Source of the DNA: an uncultured Bacteroides sp.
GTDB lineage: Bacteria; Bacteroidota; Bacteroidia; Bacteroidales; Bacteroidaceae
DNA: 32,064 bases
Assembly: GCA_949288715.1 (NCBI GenBank)
Contig: CASELH010000031.1
Span: 1-32,064 of the forward strand
Direction of reading: 5' to 3'
A model generated the notes under the pieces. That model made no database searches, was not told the origin of the DNA, and was given only the letters and a program-made list of their open reading frames with translations. Positions 1 to 8,827 of the stretch are shown one piece after another. The first letter of the stretch is position 1, and the number at the start of each line of letters is the position of its first letter. Both the position numbers and the translations under genes were made by a program.

Positions 1-137
1 ATTGCTTCGTCACGCTTTCTCTTTTTATAGAGTGCGTTGGCGCATTGTTTGGAACAACACGCCGTAGTTGTCTTTTGGGCGATAAACTCTTTACCGCACC
101 AAGCGCAAATTCTTTTGATTTTCAAATTACTGCTCAT
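1..137 (-). CDS. Zinc-ribbon/helix-turn-helix mobile-element protein, N-terminus only
   Basis: The reverse strand from the ATG at 135-137 reads MSSNLKIKRICAWCGKEF and continues open to the window edge (45 codons visible). A CxxC pair (CAWC, residues 12-15) and a CCSKQC cluster form a small zinc-ribbon. From memory, this opening with 'CGKEFIAQKTTT' is typical of Bacteroides HTH/excisionase-like proteins encoded beside tyrosine integrases in conjugative or mobilizable elements. No domain search was possible, and the HTH part lies outside the window. Its position beside the mnmE 3' end fits an element inserted there. It is preceded by four phased GTAAA repeats (168-203) that could be its operator. 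Confidence 0.6.
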   Translation of the reverse strand, partial: MSSNLKIKRICAWCGKEFIAQKTTTACCSKQCANALYKKRKRDEA

Positions 138-167
138 TTTATTTCGTATTTATTTCTCCGTTATTCT

Positions 168-203
168 TGTAAATTCCCGTAAAACCACGTAAAATGGCGT
201 AAA
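168..203. repeat. Four 10-bp phased GTAAA repeats upstream of the HTH gene
   Basis: The hexamer TGTAAA or CGTAAA starts at 168, 178, 188 and 198, an exact 10-base period that puts all copies on one face of the helix. The array lies 30-66 bases upstream of the start of the minus-strand HTH gene. Such phasing suggests cooperative protein binding, for example an operator for the neighbouring HTH protein or arm-type integrase/excisionase sites. The function is inferred; the spacing is read directly. Confidence 0.6.
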
Positions 204-322
204 GTTTCTCTACTACCTTTCTTGAGGTTTTTATAGACCTTGCGTCCGAGTTACAAATACGGTACAAAAATGAGCTGAAAAAGGCTTTTCAACGATGAAT
301 ATCGCTGAATGAGCAAAAATAA

Positions 323-345
323 AAGGCGCTCAAAATGAACGCCTT
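323..345 (-). terminator. Intrinsic terminator downstream of mnmE
   Basis: On the minus strand the stem AAGGCG / CGCCTT with an 11-base loop is followed by TTATTTTTG, a usual intrinsic-terminator layout. It lies about 43 bases past the mnmE stop codon. Confidence 0.6.
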
Positions 346-387
346 GCTAATCAATGATGATTGATGTTAATCGTTTGTAAGTATATC

Positions 388-405
388 TTACTTGCCGATG
401 CAGAA
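388..405. other. Candidate attachment site at the mnmE 3' end
   Basis: The last 18 bases of mnmE (plus strand TTACTTGCCGATGCAGAA) encode the conserved C-terminal FCIGK and the stop codon. Read on the minus strand, they match the SGI1-type attB in trmE as I remember it (TTCTGTATCGGTAAGTAA) at 16 of 18 positions. With the mobile-element-like gene just beyond the stop codon, this is a plausible integration junction. The second copy (far end of the element) would lie outside the window. The match may also simply reflect conservation of the FCIGK codons. Confidence 0.4.
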
Positions 406-1773
406 GTGTTTAAATATATTCCCAAGCACCTCGTCCGTTGTAACCTCTCCTACAATATCGCTCAGATGGAAGATGCATTCGCGCAGATCTTGCGATACGA
501 GGTCGCCTGGTAATCCGGAGGAAAGGCCTTCTTGTACGCGGTGGATGGCATCTAGGGCATGGGAAAGGGCTTCGTAGTGGCGGATGTTGGTGACGATAAT
601 GTCTGCCTGACCGATATGGGGCAGGTTGGTGGATTCTATTAATAAGGAACGGAGATTGTCGATGTTCGTACCTTGTTTGGCGGAGAGGGTAAGTGTCCGC
701 ACTCCTGCGGGAAGAACAAAGCCGGGGGTAGCCGCTAAGTCGCATTTGTTGAGGGCAAGAATGACTTGTTTGCCTTCGAGGTGATGGAGGATTTGGGCGT
801 AGAAGGCACGGAAGCGGTTCTCGTTTTCGTTCATGTCGCATACCAGTATGACAATTTGCGCTTGGTCCATGGCACGGAAGCTCCGCTCGATGCCGAGGGC
901 TTCGATGGTGTCGGCGGTATTTCGGATGCCGGCGGTATCGATGAAGCGGAAGGTGGCTCCGCCGATGGTGATGGTGTCTTCTATCACGTCGCGCGTAGTG
1001 CCGTGAATGTCACTCACGATGGCACGCTCTTCACCCACTAAGGCATTGAGCAGGGTGGACTTGCCCGCATTGGTCTCTCCGATGATGGCTACGGGGATGC
1101 CATTCTTCAAGGCATTTCCGGTACTGAACGAGTCGGTGAGCCGGGCGATGAGGGTTTCGATTTGCGTGGCGAGGGCTTGAAGTTCGGTGCGGTCGGCAAA
1201 CTCTAATTCTTCATGGTCGGAGAAATCAAGCTCTAATTCCATGAGGGAAGTGAGGTGCAAGAGTTGGTCGCGGAGTTTGGAAAGTTCCCGGCTGAACTCT
1301 CCGCGCATCTGGTTCATGGCGAGCCGATGGGTGGCTTCGGAGGTGGAGGCGATGAGGTCTGCCACGGCTTCGGCTTGGCTCAAGTCCATCTTGCCGTTCA
1401 AGAAAGCGCGTTGGGTGTATTCACCCGAACCGGCGGCACGGCATCCGCCCTTGATGAGGAGTTGCATCACTTGCTGGAGGATGTAGGGTGATCCGTGGCA
1501 GGAGATTTCGGTGGAGTCCTCGCCCGTGTACGAATGGGGGGCGCGGAAGACGGAAACCAGTACCTCGTCGATGATTCCACCCTCGGCGTTCTTGATGTGT
1601 CCGAAGGTGAGAGTATAAGGCTTGCGTTGCGCCAACGGTGCGGAAGAGCCTACAGGGGTGAAGATGCGGTCGGTTAGGGTTATGGCATCGGGACCGGACA
1701 CGCGGATTAGCCCGATGGCTCCTCCTTGTGCGGTGGCTATGGCGCAGATGGTGTCTTGCGGCACTTGCTTCAT
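388..1773 (-). CDS. mnmE: tRNA uridine-5-carboxymethylaminomethyl(34) synthesis GTPase MnmE
   Basis: 461 aa, close to the usual 450-460. MnmE works with MnmG to install the (carboxymethyl)aminomethyl group on the wobble uridine of certain tRNAs. The N-terminal folate-binding TrmE domain covers about residues 5-125. A helical domain follows, and a Ras-like G domain is inserted in it: G1 GETNAGKST (232-240), G2 around IHGTTRD (257-262), G3 DTAG (279-282) and G4 NKCD (342-345). The C-terminal CIGK motif, with catalytic Cys458, is intact. The stop codon lies within a candidate integration site. A terminator separates it from the upstream ribosomal-protein genes, so it probably has its own promoter, though none was clear. 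Confidence 0.97.
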   Translation of the reverse strand: MKQVPQDTICAIATAQGGAIGLIRVSGPDAITLTDRIFTPVGSSAPLAQRKPYTLTFGHIKNAEGGIIDEVLVSVFRAPHSYTGEDSTEISCHGSPYILQQVMQLLIKGGCRAAGSGEYTQRAFLNGKMDLSQAEAVADLIASTSEATHRLAMNQMRGEFSRELSKLRDQLLHLTSLMELELDFSDHEELEFADRTELQALATQIETLIARLTDSFSTGNALKNGIPVAIIGETNAGKSTLLNALVGEERAIVSDIHGTTRDVIEDTITIGGATFRFIDTAGIRNTADTIEALGIERSFRAMDQAQIVILVCDMNENENRFRAFYAQILHHLEGKQVILALNKCDLAATPGFVLPAGVRTLTLSAKQGTNIDNLRSLLIESTNLPHIGQADIIVTNIRHYEALSHALDAIHRVQEGLSSGLPGDLVSQDLRECIFHLSDIVGEVTTDEVLGNIFKHFCIGK

Positions 1774-1805
1774 AGGGATTTATGGGGGATGGGTATTAAA
1801 AATAA

Positions 1806-1842
1806 CCCCTTGCCGGAGTTCTTGGTCTTTTCCGGCAAGGGG
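1806..1842 (-). terminator. Intrinsic terminator after the rpmB-rpmG-DUF4295 operon
   Basis: A perfect 12-bp stem (CCCCTTGCCGGA at 1806-1817 with TCCGGCAAGGGG at 1831-1842, 13-base loop) is followed on the minus strand by TTATTTTTAAT. It lies 30 bases beyond the DUF4295 stop and 33 bases ahead of mnmE. Confidence 0.85.
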
Positions 1843-1871
1843 GCATTATATATTTTCACAAGTTGCAAGAC

Positions 1872-2030
1872 TTATTTCTTGAAGAAATCTTGAACTTTTT
1901 CATTAGCTACCATTTGTTCATCAAAGATGTAGGCTCCTGTTTTCGGAGATTTCACCATTTTAATCACCTTTGTGTATGCACGACCTTCTTTAGAACCTTC
2001 GTGCAAGCTTGCTACTGTTTTCTTTGCCAT
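1872..2030 (-). CDS. DUF4295 family small basic protein
   Basis: 52 aa, beginning MAKKTVASLHEGSKEGRAYT and ending QDFFKK. It is Lys-rich and follows rpmB and rpmG with a 40-base gap, in one operon closed by the terminator at 1806-1842. This order (bL28, bL33, DUF4295) is a conserved Bacteroidetes arrangement. As I recall, structural work on a Flavobacterium ribosome assigned a small extra large-subunit protein (bL38) that may be this family; I could not check that. Ribosome association is therefore likely from context and composition, but not proven here. Confidence 0.9.
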   Translation of the reverse strand: MAKKTVASLHEGSKEGRAYTKVIKMVKSPKTGAYIFDEQMVANEKVQDFFKK

Positions 2031-2070
2031 GGCTGCTTACCTTTATATTTTTATATAAACGTCACTCTTG

Positions 2071-2259
2071 TTACTTAATCTCTTTGTGTATGGTCATTCT
2101 CTTCAGGATGGGGTTGTATTTCTTCAACTCCAGTCTTTCAGGAGTATTTTTCCTGTTCTTCGTCGTGATGTAACGCGAAGTTCCCGGCATACCGCTATCC
2201 TTGTGTTCTGTGCATTCAAGAATCACTTGTACTCTATTGCCTTTTGCTTTCTTTGCCAT
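2071..2259 (-). CDS. rpmG: 50S ribosomal protein bL33
   Basis: 62 aa, starting [20 protein letters not shown]. The [23 protein letters not shown] core is the bL33 signature, given here only as family knowledge plus the visible [11 protein letters not shown] segment. The protein sits near the E-site side of the large subunit. It has a single Cys and lacks the two CxxC zinc pairs, so it is the zinc-independent form. It lies 24 bases after rpmB and 40 bases before the DUF4295 gene in the same operon. Confidence 0.97.
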   Translation of the reverse strand: MAKKAKGNRVQVILECTEHKDSGMPGTSRYITTKNRKNTPERLELKKYNPILKRMTIHKEIK

Positions 2260-2283
2260 AATGGTAATCTCCTCTTTACTTTT

Positions 2284-2544
2284 TTAGCCAATCACTTTAA
2301 TGCTTTTCCAATCACAATAACCTTTGGCTACAGCATCTCTCAAGGCTGCATCCAAACCCTTCTTATTAATAATGCGTAAGCCATTAGCGCAAATGCTCAG
2401 GCTAATCCAGCAATCTTGTTCCACATAGTAGAACTTCTTGTTGAACAGGTTCAAATCGAAAGTTCTTTTTGTCCTTCTTTTAGAGTGTGAAACGTTGTTG
2501 CCGTTCATGGCCTTCTTTCCGGTAATTTGACAAATCTTCGACAT
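2284..2544 (-). CDS. rpmB: 50S ribosomal protein bL28
   Basis: 86 aa, starting [20 protein letters not shown], with the conserved SHSKRRTKR basic stretch and a C-terminal GLDAALRDA helix typical of bL28. It is the first gene of the rpmB-rpmG-DUF4295 operon. A consensus Bacteroides promoter lies about 50 bases upstream (2595-2626). The length is usual for the Bacteroidetes form. Confidence 0.97.
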   Translation of the reverse strand: MSKICQITGKKAMNGNNVSHSKRRTKRTFDLNLFNKKFYYVEQDCWISLSICANGLRIINKKGLDAALRDAVAKGYCDWKSIKVIG

Positions 2545-2594
2545 TTCTATCTTTATTTTTTAGTTTTAATCTATGCTTGTTCCAAACAGAGCGC

Positions 2595-2626
2595 AAAGTA
2601 AGCACTTTTATCTGTAACAGGCAAAT
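2595..2626 (-). promoter_or_regulatory. Promoter of the rpmB operon
   Basis: On the minus strand a TTTG (2623-2626) is followed after exactly 20 bases by TTACTTTG (2595-2602), close to the Bacteroides primary-sigma consensus (TTTG, 19-22 bases, TAnnTTTG). The start of transcription should fall about 45 bases ahead of the rpmB ATG. Confidence 0.65.
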
Positions 2627-2664
2627 TTTTATTCAAATAATTAGCTGTATAATAGTTTTTTTGC

Positions 2665-3132
2665 TCATTTCAACCACTCTCGAAGCATGTAAAGGGCATT
2701 TTTAATAGTTTTTTGTACATTCTTTGCTCTGCCCTCGTCGCCCTCTTGTTTGAAGAACGATATTTCGTTTTTGTAGGCAACGGCTATCCAAATTGTGCCC
2801 ACCGGCTTGCTGGGAGTCCCTCCCCCTGGACCGGCTATGCCCGAGGTGGCAATGGCGCAATCAGTGCCCATTAAGGCTTGTACTCCTCTGGCCATTTCAG
2901 AAACAGTGTTTTGGCTCACGGCTCCATACCGTTCAAGCGTTTCGGGCTTGACGTGCAGCACGGATGACTTCACCTCGTTGGAGTAGGCCACTACTCCTCC
3001 TTTGAAGCATTCGGAACTTCCCGGTATGGCAGTGATGCATGCGGCAATGCCTCCTCCGGTGCAGCTCTCGGCCGTGGCGAGAGTCAGTTTCCGGGCTTTG
3101 AGTAAGGCATTTATTTCTTCTGCTAACTCCAT
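2665..3132 (-). CDS. pncC: CinA-family nicotinamide-nucleotide amidohydrolase (PncC type)
   Basis: 155 aa from the ATG at 3130-3132. This start leaves a 28-base gap after tsaD and has AGAAGGA just upstream. A longer in-frame start at 3174 would overlap tsaD and add 14 residues unlike the family. Only the CinA C-terminal domain is present, as in E. coli PncC (about 165 aa). Motifs are AESCTGG (21-27) and a downstream SGIAGPGGG. The family hydrolyses nicotinamide mononucleotide to nicotinate mononucleotide and ammonia in pyridine-nucleotide recycling. It follows tsaD and is probably co-transcribed with it. Confidence 0.92.
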   Translation of the reverse strand: MELAEEINALLKARKLTLATAESCTGGGIAACITAIPGSSECFKGGVVAYSNEVKSSVLHVKPETLERYGAVSQNTVSEMARGVQALMGTDCAIATSGIAGPGGGTPSKPVGTIWIAVAYKNEISFFKQEGDEGRAKNVQKTIKNALYMLREWLK

Positions 3133-3160
3133 ATGTGTCCTTCTATGTTTTAATGTTGTT

Positions 3161-4180
3161 TCATAGAGCCACACGCGAATAGGCCGGCGCCTCCATGGGG
3201 CAAAAATCTTTGTCTTGGTATTTGAAGTAGCCGGTGATGGCTATCATGGCGGCATTGTCAGTAGTGTAGCTGAATTTGGGGATAAATATTTTCCAACCAT
3301 ATTTTGCGGCATGTTCCCTGAAGGCATTCCGCAATCCATTGTTGGCAGATACACCCCCGGCTACGGCTACCTCCTTTATGTGGTACTGCTTGGCGGCCTT
3401 GCGCAGCTTGTCCATGAGGATGTCTACGATGGTGGCTTCCAGCGATGCGGCCAAGTCGGCCTTGTGGTGCTCTATGAAGTCGGGATCATCTTCCAGCCAG
3501 TGGCGCAGGGAGTATAAAAACGATGTCTTTAGCCCGCTGAAGCTATAATCCAGTCCCGGTATATGCGGCTTGCTGAAGGCAAAAGCCTTGGGATTGCCTT
3601 GGCGCGCCAGTTTGTCGATAATGGGCCCGCCGGGATATCCCAATCCCATGACTTTCGAGCATTTGTCTATGGCTTCGCCTGCCGCGTCATCAATGGTTTG
3701 TCCCAGTATCTCCATGTCGTTATAAGCCTTTACCAAGATGATTTGTGAGTTGCCTCCTGACACGAGCAAGCATAAGAAGGGGAAGCTGGGCACTTCATTT
3801 TCTTCGCCCTCTACTTTGATGAAGTGGGCCAGTACATGCCCCATCAGGTGGTTCACATCTATCATGGGGATGTTCAAGGCGCGGGCAAAACCTTTGGCAA
3901 ACGATACCCCTACCAGCAAGGACCCCATCAGTCCGGGACCCCGGGTGAATGCCACGGCGCTCAGTTCTTCTTTGGCGATGCCGGAGCGTTTAAGCGCTTC
4001 GTGCACCACGGGTACGATGTTTTGCTGATGGGCACGCGAAGCCAGCTCTGGTACTACGCCGCCATATGCTTCGTGCACGGCTTGGCTGGCCACTACGTTG
4101 GACAACAGGTAACCATCCTTGATAACGGCGGCCGAAGTATCGTCGCACGAAGACTCAATGCCTAAGATTATAGTGCTCAT
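3161..4180 (-). CDS. tsaD: tRNA N6-adenosine threonylcarbamoyltransferase TsaD
   Basis: 339 aa, full length. It transfers the threonylcarbamoyl group from TC-AMP to A37 of ANN-decoding tRNAs, together with TsaB, TsaE and TsaC, which are not in this window. It has the ASKHA fold. The N-terminal [13 protein letters not shown] phosphate-binding segment is at 7-19, metal ligands are His111 and His115 (VNHLMGH), and [11 protein letters not shown] lies near the C-terminus. It is divergent from the TamB-like gene, with a 144-base shared promoter region. Confidence 0.97.
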   Translation of the reverse strand: MSTIILGIESSCDDTSAAVIKDGYLLSNVVASQAVHEAYGGVVPELASRAHQQNIVPVVHEALKRSGIAKEELSAVAFTRGPGLMGSLLVGVSFAKGFARALNIPMIDVNHLMGHVLAHFIKVEGEENEVPSFPFLCLLVSGGNSQIILVKAYNDMEILGQTIDDAAGEAIDKCSKVMGLGYPGGPIIDKLARQGNPKAFAFSKPHIPGLDYSFSGLKTSFLYSLRHWLEDDPDFIEHHKADLAASLEATIVDILMDKLRKAAKQYHIKEVAVAGGVSANNGLRNAFREHAAKYGWKIFIPKFSYTTDNAAMIAITGYFKYQDKDFCPMEAPAYSRVAL

Positions 4181-4207
4181 AAATGGTCTATTTAGGTTTT
4201 AATGTTG

Positions 4208-4215
4208 CAAAAGTA
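4208..4215 (-). promoter_or_regulatory. Probable -7 element of the tsaD promoter
   Basis: The minus strand reads TACTTTTG, an exact TAnnTTTG match, 28 bases ahead of the tsaD ATG. No clear TTTG -33 box lies 19-22 bases further upstream, so only this half is supported. Confidence 0.45.
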
Positions 4216-4248
4216 GTGATAAAAGTAGATTCATAAGGTAATATTCCG

Positions 4249-4256
4249 TATTTTTG
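4249..4256 (+). promoter_or_regulatory. Probable -7 element of the TamB-like gene promoter
   Basis: TATTTTTG matches TAnnTTTG exactly. Transcription would begin near 4264, about 60 bases before the GTG at 4325 but only about 20 bases before an upstream in-frame, Lys-rich stretch that may be the true N-terminus. The -33 box is not clear. Confidence 0.4.
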
Positions 4257-4324
4257 TTGGCTGATTATAAAAATAGCCGCTTATCAAGAAACTAAAAAGT
4301 ACAGTACGGTGGGTTGTCGGTATC

Positions 4325-7300
4325 GTGTTGAGCATTTACATCGGCACCATATTGCTGCTGAATATCCCCTATATCCAGCAACGCATGTCTGTGCTTGTGG
4401 CCGATGAACTTAGTGAGGTGCTTCAAGCAAAGCTGACCATCGGTCGCATAGATATAGGCTTGCTGAATCGTATTATTGTGGACGACTTGATGCTGGAAGA
4501 CCGTTCGGGCGGGGACATGCTGAAGGTGGCTCGGCTTTCCGCCAAGTTCGACATCCTGCCTCTGTTTGAGGGGAAAATATCTATTGGCACGGTGCAGCTT
4601 TTTGGCTTCGACATCAATTTGCATAAGCCTACGCCTCTTGACGAGCCGAATTTCCGTTTCGTATTGAACGCTTTTGCCCCGAAGGATACGCTCCGTCGGA
4701 AATCCCCGTTGGATTTGCGTATCAACTCCATCCTTATCCGCCGTGGTCGGTTGTCTTATGATGTCTTGTCCGAAAGGCACACGCCCGGTCAGTTCAACTC
4801 CGGTCATATCGCCTTGAGGAACATCATAGCCAACATCTCCTTAAAGGCGTTACGCAATGACTCCATCAACGTGGCTGTCAAGCGCATGAGCATGCAGGAA
4901 GAGCATTCGGGCTTTACTTTGGAGAGGTTGAATTTTAAGTTGGTGGGCAACACCTGTGGTTTGCGGGTAGAGGATTTTGCCATAGGCTTGCCTCACTCCA
5001 CGCTCCGAATGGACACCATCCGCGTACAATGTGATAGTTTGGAGCGCTTGAAGGATAGGGCGGGCGATGTTCATGTCTCCTTCCGTATGCTTCCTTCGAA
5101 TGTAGTGCTGAGCGATGTGTCTGCCTTTGTGCCGGCTTTTGCCGGGTTCGACGATGCCATCCGGATGGAAATGGAGGCTGGTGGCACGTTGAATCAATTG
5201 GATTGTTCGCGCATAGTGTTGTATAGCCAGGACAGGCATTTCCGCTTAAATGGCAATATCTCTCTACAAGAACTCTCCCGTCCGTCGGACATTTATCTGT
5301 ATGGCAACCTCTCGAATCTGTATGCCGACGAGGAGGGCATCGCTTTCTTTGTGCGCAATTTGGGGCCGAAAGGAAGTGACGTGCCTCTACCCCTGGCTCG
5401 TTTGGGTTCGGTGTCTTTCCAAGGACAGGTATCGGGCTATTTCACCGACTTGGTGATGTATGGACGGATACGGACCGGCTTGGGCGATGTGGATACCGAC
5501 CTTAAGCTGAGTTCGGACCGGGAGCAAGGGCTTTTCTCTTATTCGGGAATGATAACCACCTGCAACTTCGGTTTGGGCAAGATGCTGGGCAACGACAAGC
5601 TGGGGAACGTCACCCTCAATGTAGATGTGGACGGAGGGCTTCGCAAGGGAAAGGTGCCCTCAATCATTTGCAAAGGCCTTGTCAAAGCATTGGATTATAG
5701 CGGGTATACTTATCACAATATTTCCTTGGACGGAGAATACGGGCAGGATGGCTTTAATGGTAAGGTGGCACTGGACGATGCGAACGGCTCGTTTACGCTG
5801 AACGGGGTGGTGAATACAACGGGGCAGATGCCTACCTTCAACTTCCTGGCCAGCATAGAGCGCTTCCGTCCGCACGACTTGAATCTTACCTCCAAGTATG
5901 AAGATGCCGAGTTTTCGGTGAAAGTAAAGGCTGACTTTACGGGCGGCTCTATCGACGAGATGAATGGCGAAATCAACATCGACAGTCTCTTGTACGTGGC
6001 ATCGGGGCAGCGGCATTTCTTGAACAACATAAAGGTAGTGGCTTCGCGCGATGCGGAGGCCCCCCAGCGTCTGGTCTTGACATCGGAGTTTGTGGAAGGC
6101 ACTATCGAAGGGCATTACTTGTACCGCACGTTGCCTGCCGGCATACTGAATATTGCCCGCCGGTATGTGCCCACGCTGGTGCCTTTACTGGGGAAAGAAA
6201 AACAGACGGACAATGATTTCCGCTTCAATATACATATATATAATACGGAATTGCTTTCGGATATGTTCAAACTCCCCCTCACGGTTTATACACACTCCAC
6301 GTTGGCAGGAGCCTTCCACGACAAGGCCGGAAAGATGCGGATAGAGGGATACTTCCCTCGTCTGCGGTATGAGGAAAAGTTTATCGAGTCGGCCATGGTG
6401 TTGTGCGAGACGAGCGGAGACAAGCTCCATGCTTTGGCTCGCCTGACCAATCGCAAGGGAGGGGGGGCCATCAATGTTTCCGTGGAAGCTTATGCGCACG
6501 ACGACCAGGTGCAGACCGCCCTGAACTGGGGCAATAATGGCGCAGTGACCTATAGCGGGAGGCTTGCGGCCATGGCACAGTTCATCCGCCAAGAGGCCAT
6601 ACCCGACTCCATAGCTACCCACAAGCAGAAACGGGCGCACCGGAGGAAACACACGCTTCCTCCCCTGAAGACCGTGGTCGACATAGCCCACACGGACGTC
6701 ATTGTAAACGACACGCTATGGGAAATCCACCCCTCTCAGGTCGTGATTGATTCTGGCAAAGTGCACATTGATAATTTCTATTTCAGCCACGACGACCGTC
6801 ACTTGCGCATTCATGGCACACTATCCAAGCTGCCTGAAGACACGGTGCACGTGGATTTGCAGGACATCAACATCGGGTATGTGTTCGACATTGCCGACTT
6901 GGGGGTGAACTTCAAGGGTGAAGCCACAGGGCCGGCCTATGCCTATGGCGTGTTGGGCGGAAATCCCGTAATGGCCACCGACCTGCATATCCGCGGGTTT
7001 GGCTTGAACGATGGTCTCTTGGGCGATGCCGACATCCGTGGGGAGTGGCACCACCAGGTGAAAGGCATCTACCTTGATGCTCGCATCCGGGAGAAAGACA
7101 TTGCCCGCACCCATGTGCAAGGATATATCTATCCCATCAAACCCAACGGCTCGCTCGACCTCCATATTGATGCGGACAACACGAATCTGCGCTTTATCCA
7201 CTACTTCATGCAGAACATCACCTCCGACTTCAGCGGGCGCGCCAAGGGTAAAATACATTTCTATGGCAGATTCAAGGCGCTTGCTATGGAGGGCAAGGTG

Positions 7301-8824
7301 GCGGGAGACGCTTCCATGAAGGTAGATGTGCTAAACACTACATATAATATAAAAGACAGCATCTTCATTGCCCCCGATGGTCTGACTTTCCGCAATAACC
7401 GTATTTACGACTCACAGGGACATGAAGGCCGGGTAAGCGGATACCTGAGATATCAGCACTTCAAGCATTTGGAGTATCGCTTCAATTTCAATGTCAACAA
7501 TATGCTGGTGATGAATACCAAAGAGTCGCCCGACTTCCCCTTCTATGGCACGGTGTATGCCACGGGCAGCGCTACCATTGCAGGCAATGAGCATGACGGG
7601 GTGAACATCGATGTGGGCATGACCACCAACCGCAATTCATCCTTTACCTACATCAAAGACCAGGTAACCTCTGCCGTAAGCAATCAGTTCATCCGCTTTG
7701 TCGACAAAACACCGCGGCGCGCCATACGCGATACATTGTTGCTCTCTGCCTACGAGCGCGACCGCCAAGAGCTTGAAACGGCGCAGGAGGCAAGTGCCGA
7801 CATCCACCTCAACCTGGCCATTGAGGCTACTTCCGATGCCACAATGCGCATCATTATGGACCCCGCGGCAGGCGATTACATCAGCGGGCGAGGCTCGGGG
7901 AACATCCGTACCGAGTTTTATAACAAGGGCGATGTAAAGATGTTCGGTAACTATCGCATCGACCAGGGTATTTACAAGTTCAGCCTCCAGGAGGTGATAC
8001 GCAAAGACTTTACCATCGACGAAGGAAGTACCATCAGCTTCAATGGCGACCCGCTGGATGCCACCCTCAACATCGATGCCCGATACACCGTCAACTCCGT
8101 GTCGCTCAACGACCTCATGCCCAATGCCGGAATGCTGGGGCTGGACCAGACAAACATCAAGGTGGATTGCCTGATGAACCTCAGCGGGCAGCTCACTTCG
8201 CCTGAAATCAAGATGGACTTGGAGTTCCCCAACGAGCGCGATGAGGTGCAGACCATTGTGCGCAGCTACATCACTACCGACGAGGAGATGAGCATGCAGA
8301 TTCTCTACCTGCTGGGCATCGGCAAGTTCTATGCCTCCGAAAGCGCGGGCGGCACGCAGAACTCCGATGTCATGTCCAGCGTGCTCTCATCCACCTTGTC
8401 CGGACAGCTGAGCAATGCCCTTTCCAACATCATTGACAATAACAACTGGAATGTAGGCACCAACCTCAGCACGGGTGAGCGGGGGTGGACGGATGTAGAG
8501 TTCGAGGGCATGCTGTCCGGTCAGTTGCTCAACAACCGTCTGCTCATCAACGGCAACTTCGGTTATCGCGACAATCCCTTGTCGAACACTAACTTCGTAG
8601 GCGATTTCGAGGCTGAGTGGCTTGTGAACCGTTCGGGCACCATCCGCTTGAAGGCTTACAATGAGACGAACGACCGCTACTACACCCGCACCAACCTCAC
8701 CACGCAGGGCATCGGCATCATCTTCAAGAAAGACTTCAACCGCTGGAGCGAGCTGCTCTTTTGGAACCGCTGGAAACTGCGCCGCCTCAAGCAACGGCTG
8801 GAAGCGAAAGAAAGTGATAAATGA
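4325..8824 (+). CDS. TamB/AsmA-like translocation and assembly module protein
   Basis: 1499 aa from the GTG at 4325. A single N-terminal membrane segment (about residues 1-16, LSIYIGTILLLNIPYI) precedes a very long beta-rich region and a C-terminal TamB/DUF490-type domain (about 1150-1470). Such proteins span the periplasm as a hydrophobic groove and help outer-membrane protein assembly or lipid transport. No TamA partner lies nearby. The start is doubtful. The frame stays open upstream to a stop at 4274-4276 and encodes a basic stretch (IKKLKSTVRWVVGIV) that would complete a normal anchor. That stretch contains no ATG, GTG or TTG. The gene is isolated: divergent from tsaD and convergent with queF. 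Confidence 0.88.
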   Translation: MLSIYIGTILLLNIPYIQQRMSVLVADELSEVLQAKLTIGRIDIGLLNRIIVDDLMLEDRSGGDMLKVARLSAKFDILPLFEGKISIGTVQLFGFDINLHKPTPLDEPNFRFVLNAFAPKDTLRRKSPLDLRINSILIRRGRLSYDVLSERHTPGQFNSGHIALRNIIANISLKALRNDSINVAVKRMSMQEEHSGFTLERLNFKLVGNTCGLRVEDFAIGLPHSTLRMDTIRVQCDSLERLKDRAGDVHVSFRMLPSNVVLSDVSAFVPAFAGFDDAIRMEMEAGGTLNQLDCSRIVLYSQDRHFRLNGNISLQELSRPSDIYLYGNLSNLYADEEGIAFFVRNLGPKGSDVPLPLARLGSVSFQGQVSGYFTDLVMYGRIRTGLGDVDTDLKLSSDREQGLFSYSGMITTCNFGLGKMLGNDKLGNVTLNVDVDGGLRKGKVPSIICKGLVKALDYSGYTYHNISLDGEYGQDGFNGKVALDDANGSFTLNGVVNTTGQMPTFNFLASIERFRPHDLNLTSKYEDAEFSVKVKADFTGGSIDEMNGEINIDSLLYVASGQRHFLNNIKVVASRDAEAPQRLVLTSEFVEGTIEGHYLYRTLPAGILNIARRYVPTLVPLLGKEKQTDNDFRFNIHIYNTELLSDMFKLPLTVYTHSTLAGAFHDKAGKMRIEGYFPRLRYEEKFIESAMVLCETSGDKLHALARLTNRKGGGAINVSVEAYAHDDQVQTALNWGNNGAVTYSGRLAAMAQFIRQEAIPDSIATHKQKRAHRRKHTLPPLKTVVDIAHTDVIVNDTLWEIHPSQVVIDSGKVHIDNFYFSHDDRHLRIHGTLSKLPEDTVHVDLQDINIGYVFDIADLGVNFKGEATGPAYAYGVLGGNPVMATDLHIRGFGLNDGLLGDADIRGEWHHQVKGIYLDARIREKDIARTHVQGYIYPIKPNGSLDLHIDADNTNLRFIHYFMQNITSDFSGRAKGKIHFYGRFKALAMEGKVAGDASMKVDVLNTTYNIKDSIFIAPDGLTFRNNRIYDSQGHEGRVSGYLRYQHFKHLEYRFNFNVNNMLVMNTKESPDFPFYGTVYATGSATIAGNEHDGVNIDVGMTTNRNSSFTYIKDQVTSAVSNQFIRFVDKTPRRAIRDTLLLSAYERDRQELETAQEASADIHLNLAIEATSDATMRIIMDPAAGDYISGRGSGNIRTEFYNKGDVKMFGNYRIDQGIYKFSLQEVIRKDFTIDEGSTISFNGDPLDATLNIDARYTVNSVSLNDLMPNAGMLGLDQTNIKVDCLMNLSGQLTSPEIKMDLEFPNERDEVQTIVRSYITTDEEMSMQILYLLGIGKFYASESAGGTQNSDVMSSVLSSTLSGQLSNALSNIIDNNNWNVGTNLSTGERGWTDVEFEGMLSGQLLNNRLLINGNFGYRDNPLSNTNFVGDFEAEWLVNRSGTIRLKAYNETNDRYYTRTNLTTQGIGIIFKKDFNRWSELLFWNRWKLRRLKQRLEAKESDK

Positions 8825-8827
8825 TGT

